Source: Cryptomeria japonica (Eukaryota > Streptophyta > Pinopsida > Cupressales > Cupressaceae). Taken from it: a stretch of 64,000 nt of DNA. Positions 56,586 to 64,000 of this stretch are shown piece by piece. Under the pieces are notes generated by a model that ran no database searches, was not told the origin of the DNA, and saw only the letters and a list, made by a program, of their open reading frames with translations. The translations under genes and the position numbers were made by a program. The stretch is from positions 209,592,244 through 209,656,243 of the forward strand of contig NC_081411.1 in NCBI RefSeq assembly GCF_030272615.1. The letters run 5' to 3'. Numbering within the stretch: the first letter of the stretch is position 1; every line of letters starts with the position of its first letter.

Positions 56586-56830
56586 TTGGAAGAAAACTTT
56601 GAGAGAAATATGAAGAAAGAAAAATTAAATAAGAAATCCTATTATGTTAAGAATGATGCTGGCATTTTAGATGATGAACTAAACTACAAGGAAGGTGATT
56701 GTTTATTTCTAGTAGAAAAGTGTGTTCCTAAGTTTTATATTTCTAAGAATGTTGCTAATGCATTTTATGCTAGAAGTGATAAGAATGAATGGTTGATTGA
56801 TAGTGGATGTTAAAATTTTATGACTCGTGA
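56586..56830 (+). pseudogene. gag-protease junction and protease start of copia G
   Basis: The frame 56586-56813 ends NEWLIDSGC followed by a stop, with the Asp-Ser-Gly active site. It continues NFMTRDKNKFTNLEKYDGG beyond the stop. It aligns with the F protease on both sides of the inverted patch in F. Confidence 0.8.
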
Positions 56831-56899
56831 TAAAAATAAGTTTACAAATCTTGAAAAATATGATGGAGGTTCTGTTAGGTTTGGAGATGATCAGACAAC

Positions 56900-57960
56900 A
56901 TAAATTGTTGGAATTTATTTAATTACTTTTGATGGAAAACATAAGACTAATAATGTCTACTATATGAAAGGTTTGCATCATAATATTTTGAGTGTTGGAT
57001 AGATGTGCGAAAATAGATATATTGTTTTTTTTAAAGATAATGGATATGAGATCTAGAAGGTATTCATAATCATTATCGCGGTAGGAAGGAGGAGAAATAT
57101 AAACATGTATTAGTTTGAAGGAGCTACAAGACACTGTTCAATATCCCAGCTTGACGATATCTGGCTATGCTACCAGTGGATTGTCATATCAACTTTGAAA
57201 ACTTGGCACATATCAATTCAAGAAGTGCGGTGAGAGATCTATCAAGATTGACTAAATTGGAGAACAACATCTGTAAAGAATGTCAAGATGAAAGAAGACA
57301 AGGAGCACATTTAGAGGAAAAGAATACTCATCCATTGGATTACTAGTTTTGGTTCACATAGATCTATGTGGTCAAACCCAAACAAGGAGTCTACAAGATT
57401 AAGGTATTTCATGTTACTAATTAATGATTATTCTAGCATGAATTGGGTTGCATTTCTAAGAAATAAGTATGAAGCATTAGAGAAGTTCAAGATATTCAAG
57501 AAAAAAGTTGAGAATGAGGTTGATACAAAAATCAAGTGTTTAAGTTCCAAGAGAGGTGGATAATTCATTTTTTATGAGTTTAATGACTTTTGTGAGAAAC
57601 ATAGCATTAGAAGATAGTTATCTACCCCCTAGACACCACAACAGAATGGTGTAGTGGAAAGGATGAACTGAACTATATAGGAGGCCGCTAGAACCATGAT
57701 AAAAGGAGGAGAATTATTGGAACTCTACTAGAGACAAGAAATTCATACAATGACATACACTCTTAACAAATTTAATATAGGCAAATATGTGAGAAGACAT
57801 CATATGAACATTTGTATGGTATAAATCTAATAGTAAAATATTTCAAAGTATTTGGAAGCAAGTACTATATCCAAAGAGATGAGGATAATCTTGGAAAGTT
57901 TGACAACAAAGTAGGTGAACACATATTCTTGGGTTATTCAACAAAGAGCAAGGCATACTA
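56900..57960 (+). pseudogene. pre-integrase and integrase of copia G
   Basis: The blocks are GKHKTNNVYYMKGLHHNILS, LENNICKEC, HIDLCGQTQTRSLQD-like sequence in a shifted frame (first catalytic Asp retained), YFMLLINDYSSMNWVAFLRN, KIKCLSSKRGG and TPQQNGVVERMN, which keeps the third catalytic residue Glu. Stops and frame changes are present throughout. Confidence 0.83.
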
Positions 57961-58199
57961 GCATTACAATAAGAGATTGAACAAGATAGTTGAAAGTGCA
58001 AATATGAGAGTTGATGAAAGCACTACAAAAGACTCAGAAATAGCAGTAGGATATGAATATGATGAATTTGGAGGAAGGAAAAAGGAAGAGTAAAATGGAA
58101 ATGTAGAAATGAATGATCAAAATGCTATGACATTTACATCCAAGACTCCAAGGTATGTTCAAGGGTTCATTCAAAAAATCATATTATTAGAGATAAGAG

Positions 58200-59280
58200 G
58201 AAAGGTATCATCACAAGAAGAAAAGTGGCTCAAGAACAGGTCTTGTTATATTTACTATCTGAAACTAAGCCAAAGATAGTAGAAGAAGTGATTAGAATTG
58301 GATGAAGGAAATGAAGAGGAGCTAGATCAGATTGCAAAAAATTGGGCATGAGAATTAGTCAATAGACTAGAAGACAAGTATGTGATTAGAACTAAATGGG
58401 TATTCCAAAAAAAACTAGATGAAGATGGAAAGGTTGTAAGAAATAAGGCAAGATTGGTTGGAAAAGGATATACTCAAATTGAAGGCATTGACTTTGATGA
58501 AACTTATGCCCCATTTTCTCAAGTGGAGGGAATCAGGATGTTCTTGTCATTTGCAATATTCAAGGACTTCAAGGTCTAATAGTTTGATGTAAAATCAACA
58601 TTATTAAATGGATAATTGAACGAAGAAGTTATAATTGAACAACCGGAATGTTTCAATTCAAGAGATAATGAAAAAATTGTTTCCAGATTGAAAAAGGCTT
58701 TATATGGACTGAAACAAGACCCTAGAGCCTGGTACGAAAGATTCAACAAGTAACTAGATGATCACTTGGGATTTTAGAAGGGTTCATGTGACAATAATTT
58801 CTATTTCAATATCAATTTAGGTAAAATCCTAATTGTTGTGGTATATGTTGATGAGATGAAGTTTGGAGGAAATGAAGATATGTGCAAAAAAATTGCAAGC
58901 GAGATAAAAAAAGAATTTGAGATGTCCATGATTGGTGAGTTTAATTTCTTTCTTGGTTTGCAAGTTAATCAGAATGGTAAAGGAAATTTTATTTCTCAGT
59001 CTAGTTACATCAAAGAGTTGTTCAAGAAGTTTGGGTTGGATAATTCCAAACCAGTGTGTACACCTGTGACCACTGGATGTAAGTTAACCAAGGATGACAA
59101 ATCTCACAAGGAAAATGTAAGTATGTACATATCAATGATTGGACGACTATTATATTAGACTGCTACTAGACCAAATATCATGTAGGCAGTATGGTTGGCA
59201 GCTAGATTTTAGTAAGAACCAAAAGAATCACATGTTGTGGCAATGAAGAGGATTTTAAGATATCATTAAAGGCATAGAAG
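58200..59280 (+). pseudogene. reverse transcriptase of copia G
   Basis: The blocks are MIRTKWVFQKKLDEDGKVVR, KGYTQIEGIDFDETYAPF, FDVKSTLLNG (first Asp), VSRLKKALYGLKQDPRAWYE and VVYVDEMKFGG, where the second Asp of the catalytic pair is Glu. FEMSMIGEFNFFLGLQVNQN and FGLDNSKPVCTPVTTGCKLT follow. The frame decays after WLAARF, and the RNase H is missing through a deletion near 59270-59300. Confidence 0.88.
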
Positions 59281-59498
59281 AGTTTTGTTCGTTGTTTGGT
59301 CCAATCAGCAACTTGCATATTCTTTTTGAGACTAATGTTTGAGTGCTTCCTCTTAGAGGGAGAAAGAGAGAGTTTCTTAGGGGGAGTTTTTCCCACCTTT
59401 GTCATTGTTGTTAAAGGGGGAGAGAGAGTATAATGTTTATGTTTATTTTCTTGATGGATGTTATTGATGGATGTTTCCATCAATGACAAAGGGGGAGA
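59281..59498 (+). other. 3' untranslated region and polypurine tract of copia G
   Basis: Purine runs (CTTAGGGGGAG, AAAGGGGGAGAGAG and the last, ACAAAGGGGGAGA at 59487-59498) precede the 3' LTR. No gene is seen. Confidence 0.65.
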
Positions 59499-60395
59499 TG
59501 GCGAGTATTATGTTATATGGTATCATTGATGTCAAATCCTATGGTTCAAATTAGGTCTAGAAGCGGTAAAGGATGTGGTATGTGGTATGTTGAGTAGTAG
59601 CTTATTAAGAATTTGGAGGTTTCCTAGATTTCTTGAATGTTTTATCTTTTCAAAGCATGTGTTGCTCAGTGTTATTCTTGGATCTGGATTGGTCGAAAAA
59701 TTGAGGTTTTTGGTTTAGACATTCAAGAAGATCCGTAACGTTAATTGTATAGTGTATGGATAATATTTTAGGTTCTGATTTGGCAATTTTCATAGCATAT
59801 TAATATGGTTAATGAGGAAATTTTTAATGAGGTCTACTTCTCATTCATTCCCACCACCAGAATGTTTAGTAGAGATCTATTTTATATCTTTGTCTTGGCT
59901 GACATTAAGGATTATGTTTTTTTGAAGACAACATATAAAAGAGTTTGATCTGGTCGAGTTGAACTGTAGCTTTTTGTGTTGAAGATATGCAAGATTGAAA
60001 TAATCTAGTTGATGTGTGAGAGTTGTGTTACATATTGTTACCACAAGCAATTCTAGTTTTGAATATTGTATTTCAATGATGGATTCTCTTGTAACTTTCT
60101 CTCTTGGGTAGTGAGCCCTCCTATAGTGAGCATCCCAATAGTAAGCCATCCTTTGTAAAAATAATCTTAATCAGTGTTTATATATTGAGAATTAGAATTC
60201 TCTATGGTTTTTTCCTTCTTGGGTTTTCCACATAAATTCTGGTGTTTCTTGTGTCTTATTTATTATGCGCATATGTGTTCCTATTTATCTATTTTATTAA
60301 TTAAACTGGTTGTTCCAAATCTGTGAATAAAATTTAAAAGAGGATTTTATTGTCAATTGATTCACTCCCCCTCCCAGTTTCTCAGATATTCAACA
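59499..60395 (+). repeat. 3' LTR of copia G
   Basis: It starts TGGCGAGTATTATG and ends TTCAACA. It holds three GAGCC units (60107-60150) and the hairpin GAGAATT-AG-AATTCTC (60187-60202). Confidence 0.82.
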
Positions 60396-60552
60396 AGATA
60401 CACAAACTCGTATTGGGCTGGAAATCTTGGTGATCATAAGTCCACTTCAGGATACAACTTTCATCTTGGTTCAGGCCCCATTTGTTGGAAAAGAAAAAAG
60501 AAACACACTATTGCTATTTCTTTGATTGAAGTTGAGTATCAAGGGTATATTA
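60396..60552 (+). pseudogene. copia E: RNase H fragment
   Basis: RYTNSYWAGNLGDHKSTSGY, then NFHLGSGPICWKRKKKHTIA and ISLIEVEYQGYIM, is the copia RNase H start. The first catalytic Asp position (usually D in TDADWAG) reads TNSYWAG. It joins 55103 once G is removed. It is cut at 60552 by the LTR of element I. Confidence 0.85.
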
Positions 60553-61980
60553 TGTTGGAAACAAGGTAGAAAAATGAGAGGGGAGGTGAATCGGTTTGCT
60601 CACAAACTTTATTCAACTAAAACACAGTTTCAAATCTAGTTATCAACAATGAGAGAATAAATCAACACCACATTAATAACACGCATAACACCAAGATTTT
60701 TGACATGGAAAACCCAGTTAAGGGAAAAACTACTTTGGGAACCTACCCACAATATGATGATACCCTATTAGGAGTAAGTGAAATATTACAATGGGGAATG
60801 CACATGCATTTAGGAACACTACCTAGAGCTCACTTCTCAAAAAACATAACAAGAAGGACCACAACCCTTTGGAAGACTCAATGTCTTATAGAAACATTCA
60901 CATTACATCTGAAAGATCATGAACTAATAAAATAGCATCTCCTCATGCCTGGTTATAGTTCCAGTTAAGCACATAACACACATACTACTCCTTTGCACTT
61001 CTTCACACTTCTTCATACCATTTCACTACTTTTGAAATATCAAAGCATTATTCACACACATAGATACCTTTCTCACATGAGTATTACATTTATTTATACA
61101 TATCATTAACCTATCTTTCATGGTCGGCTCAACACAGATCACAAATTATAAATATATAATCATACATGCTATAACATTACATGCAGACCAAAACAATGTT
61201 GGCTAAGATATAGTATGAACCTAATTCAACACCTCGAACATGAAACACCTCCAAGAATTATGCCATGAACATCAAAATCACACTCCAATCATCATGTCAA
61301 CCAATAATGTTGCATAAGACAAACGTATTGAGGAAATCATCAATTCTGAGCACATCGATCAATATGTAAAATCAACACAAATAAGAAATGATACACAAAC
61401 ATCCACAAGAAACATGAATTATCATAGAAACAACCACAACATCACCATTTACTAGAATCTTCATCATTATTATACTGAACCTCAAGAACACTAACTGAAT
61501 TGACTATCAAACTAGAAGATTAGCAAACCTCCAAATCACAAACCATCTAAATTGAGGACAACTCAAAATGTCCCAAACACTCTTCCAAATCTACAAACCA
61601 AGATATTACAACACAGATCAATATGGAGAAAAATAAAAAACACTGATCAACACTAAATAACTGAGAAACCAACCTCAATATCGGATCTCAAAACTTGATC
61701 AAATCTCCATGTAGAAAACAAAATCTATAGTTGAATCAACTAGAGATACTTATCTCAAAACCCTTTAATCCACAACAACTCATTTGCAACACATTGGCCA
61801 AACTAGCTCATTTAATCTGACTGCAACACTAGAACATAGATGAATATGTTAACATCAATGACAACACATTATTCTAGCAAACTTATTCAACAATAAACAA
61901 CAATATCCCCATAACTTATTCATATGACAACATATGCATGTGAAAAAAATCACTCCAAAGAAATAATTCAACTACCAACA
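60553..61980 (-). repeat. 3' LTR of copia I
   Basis: On the plus strand it runs from TGTTGGAAACAAGG to ACTACCAACA, 1428 bp with matching TGTTGG/CCAACA ends. The ORF at 60705-60935 in it is not coding: on the minus strand it contains the GGTTTTCCATGTCAAAAATCTTGGTGTTA block typical of copia LTRs. Confidence 0.82.
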
Positions 61981-62244
61981 TTCTCCCCATAGCTCTCAAT
62001 AATATCCCCTCGTGATCTAGCACATGATATGGCAATTTTTCACATGATTCTCTCACCCTTTGACATCAATGCAAAAGGAACATATGCAAATACTAATTCT
62101 CTCCCCTTTTATAACTAACTTACAAATCTGAACATCTTTAACAATAATAGTGACTAATCCCCCTGAGTGGCAACCACCACTCATCAATCTAGATCACAAG
62201 GTATCTATGTGAAATCCATCAGATTGATGCAACTCATTACATAT
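61981..62244 (-). other. 3' untranslated region of copia I
   Basis: The minus strand has purine runs (GAGAGCTATGGGGAGAA next to the LTR is the likely polypurine tract) and GTCAAAGGGTGAGAG. No gene is seen. Confidence 0.6.
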
Positions 62245-62900
62245 TTAGTTCTCATCAAGAGGGGTAAACGACCCTAGCTTCTCTCCGAGATACACAAAAG
62301 TATCTTTAGGCAAAGGCTTCACAAAGATATCTGCAATTTGTTCCTTTGTAGAGACATACTCCAATCTGATTTCCTTCTCATTCACCTTTTTTCTCAACAA
62401 ATTAAACCTGATTGATATATGTTTGGTCTTTGAATGCTGCACTAGATTTTTAGAAATGTTGATAGCACTTGAATTATCATAGTATCTAGTAGTAGGCTCG
62501 ACAAAAACAACTCTGATATCCTTTAACATTTACTTCATCCATACCACCTAAGTACAATTGCTAGTAGCAAAAATATACTCATCCTCTGCAATAGATAAGG
62601 AAAAAACATTTTGATTCTTACTCATCCAAGAAACCAATCTCTTACTCAAGAAAAATGCACCACCACTTGTAATTTTTCTAGTCATCCATATCACCTACTC
62701 AATCAGCATAAGTAAAATCACTCAAAGTAAAGTCATCATCTTTAGGATAGCACAAACCAAAATGAACTATTCCTTTAAAATATATCTAAATATTCTTTTC
62801 ACAGCTACAAAATGAGATTCCTTAGGATTAGCTTGAAATTTAGCAAGAATACATACAACATTCATAATATCTAGTCTATTCTGAGTCTAATATAACAATC
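62245..62900 (-). pseudogene. RNase H of copia I
   Basis: The open part 62529-62245 reads MLKDIRVVFVEPTTRYYDNS, SAINISKNLVQHSKTKHISI, RLEYVSTKEQIADIFVKPLP and ends LGSFTPLDEN, the C-terminal half of copia RNase H. Upstream (62530-62900) the minus strand has stops but keeps AEDEYIFATSNCT-like sequence. Confidence 0.88.
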
Positions 62901-63640
62901 CACTAATCATATATCTTTATCTAGTTTGATTTTATTTCGAAGAATAATCATCCTTTGTCAACTTACATCCAGTCACCATAGGAGTATCAACTAGCTTTGA
63001 TTAATGTAAACCAAACTTCCTCAACAATTCCTTCGCATACTTAGAATGAGATATAAAAATTCCTTTATCCAGCTAAGTAATTCATAATACCAAAAATAAT
63101 TTCATCTCACCAATCATAGACATCTGAAACCCATTTTACATTTCATAAGAAAACTTATTGCACAAACCATCTTCTCCACCAAAAATAATGTCATCAACAA
63201 ATATCTCAACAATCAAGATGTTATCATGATCAATCTTGAAATAGATATTAGTATCAATAGTACCTTTATTGAATCCAAGATTCAGTAAATACTTATCCAA
63301 TTTGGCATACCAAGCTCTTGGGGTGTGCTTCAATCCATATAGTGCTTTCTTCAATCTACAAACCATATCTCCTTCATCTGTCAACTAAAATCCATCTGGT
63401 TGCTCAAAATAAACTTTCTCTTCCAACTCACCATTAAGAAAGGATGACTTGACATCCATTTGATAAAATTTGAAATCTTAATAAGAACCATAAGAAATAA
63501 ATAATCTAATAGCTTCTATTTTTTCCACTAGAGAAAAGTTCTCTTCAAAATCAATTCCTTCCATCTGAGAATAACCCTTACAAATGAGTCTTTCTTTATT
63601 CCTAACAACTTTACCTTGTTTATCCAATTTATTTTGGAAA
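62901..63640 (-). pseudogene. reverse transcriptase of copia I
   Basis: The best frame (63384-63136) reads GDMVCRLKKALYGLKHTPRA, WYAKLDKYLLNLGFNKGT and ILIVEIFVDDIIFGGEDGLC with an intact catalytic VDD. Downstream KYAKELLRKFGLH-like and upstream [10 protein letters not shown]-like sequences flank it, with stops. Confidence 0.9.
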
Positions 63641-64000
63641 ATCCATTTAGTTCCAGTTAAATTTTTATCATTAGGTCTAGGAACAAGAATCCATGTATTA
63701 TTCTTTTCAATCTAGTTCAATTCTTCTTCTATTTCGTTAACCCAATTTTTATCTTTGCATGCTTCACTAACATCATTAGGTTCAATCTTAGAAATCAAAC
63801 AATATTCTTCAGTAATTCTTCTTCAATTCATCACACCTTTGTTCTTATCTCCTATGATATGATTCAATGAATGATTCAATCTTACATACATGGGAGTCTT
63901 AGGATTTTCTTGATTTCCAAACTCTTGAGTTCTTTCTTCTGCACTAGCACTTGTACCTTCTCCTTCATTATTTGGCTTCTCTAGAGCAATCTAAATTAGG
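63641..64000 (-). pseudogene. integrase-RT linker and RT start of copia I (partial)
   Basis: The minus strand has NLTGTKWIFQNKLDKQGKVV-like RT start sequence at about 63660-63600 and an acidic linker upstream, with stops. It continues past the window edge. Confidence 0.65.

Larger units (their letters stand above)
55104..60395 (+). mobile_element. copia element G, internally deleted
   Basis: G has LTRs at 55104-55866 and 59499-60395, an iMet-type primer site, and gag, protease, integrase and RT. The Gag zinc knuckle and the RNase H are missing. It is the same family as F. It sits in copia E, whose RNase H resumes at 60396. A clear target duplication is not visible (GGTTG left, AGATA right). 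Confidence 0.87.
60553..64000 (-). mobile_element. minus-strand copia element I, 3' part, runs off window
   Basis: The 3' LTR (60553-61980) is followed on the minus strand, reading upstream, by RNase H, RT and the integrase-RT linker up to the window edge. The RT resembles copia C (VDDIIFGGED in both), so I and C are the same lineage, probably Sirevirus-like. It is inserted in the RNase H of copia E. Confidence 0.85.

Noticed and set aside
60705-60935. 76-codon plus-strand ORF at 60705-60935
   Set aside because: It is antisense to the LTR of element I and coincides with the copia LTR block.

Overview
This is repeat-dense plant nuclear DNA, most likely from a large-genome seed plant. A conifer or other gymnosperm is my guess, from the depth of nesting, the age spread of the copies and the absence of host genes. 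I see no convincing host gene, tRNA, rRNA or CRISPR array. Almost every base belongs to LTR retrotransposons inserted into one another, and all coding regions are broken.

The oldest host is a Ty1/copia element, called E here, that survives in pieces at 39444-39811, 44719-45580, about 53251-53340, 54440-55103 and 60396-60552. It received copia C (whose 3' end is 36905-39443), copia-like D (39812-44718, target duplication AAGGG), copia F (45581 to about 53250), copia G (55104-60395) and minus-strand copia I (60553 to the right edge). F was itself hit by a 426-bp solo LTR, a 1.7-kb LINE fragment and a 173-bp inverted patch copied from E.

Copia C is interrupted inside its reverse transcriptase by chromovirus A (Ty3/gypsy, 3599-36904, LTRs about 1.6 kb). 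The left edge of C abuts a minus-strand gypsy-like element X that runs off the window (1-3287). A is interrupted inside its reverse transcriptase by element B (7528-32956), flanked by the perfect target duplication ATTAC. E, C, A and B make a four-level nest.

B is the most unusual part. It is a Tat-lineage Ty3/gypsy element with gag, protease, G-patch, reverse transcriptase, two RNase H domains and integrase, 1385-bp LTRs, and a long antisense ORF between pol and the 3' LTR. That ORF encodes a plant mobile domain (PMD, PP7-long-form-like) followed by a Gly-rich linker and a coiled coil. B has three LTRs: LTR1, full internal region, LTR2, deleted internal region, LTR3. The second internal region has lost the leader, gag and pol but keeps the antisense PMD ORF in one 666-codon frame, broken only by stop codons. 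Clusters of an AGCGCT-centred motif lie in inverted orientation just inside the two ends of the full internal region.

Functionally the window holds dead copies. The proteins once served copy-and-paste transposition: gag particle, protease, reverse transcription and integration. The antisense PMD gene is the accessory candidate, and it was kept even in the derivative that must have moved with help from a full-length partner.
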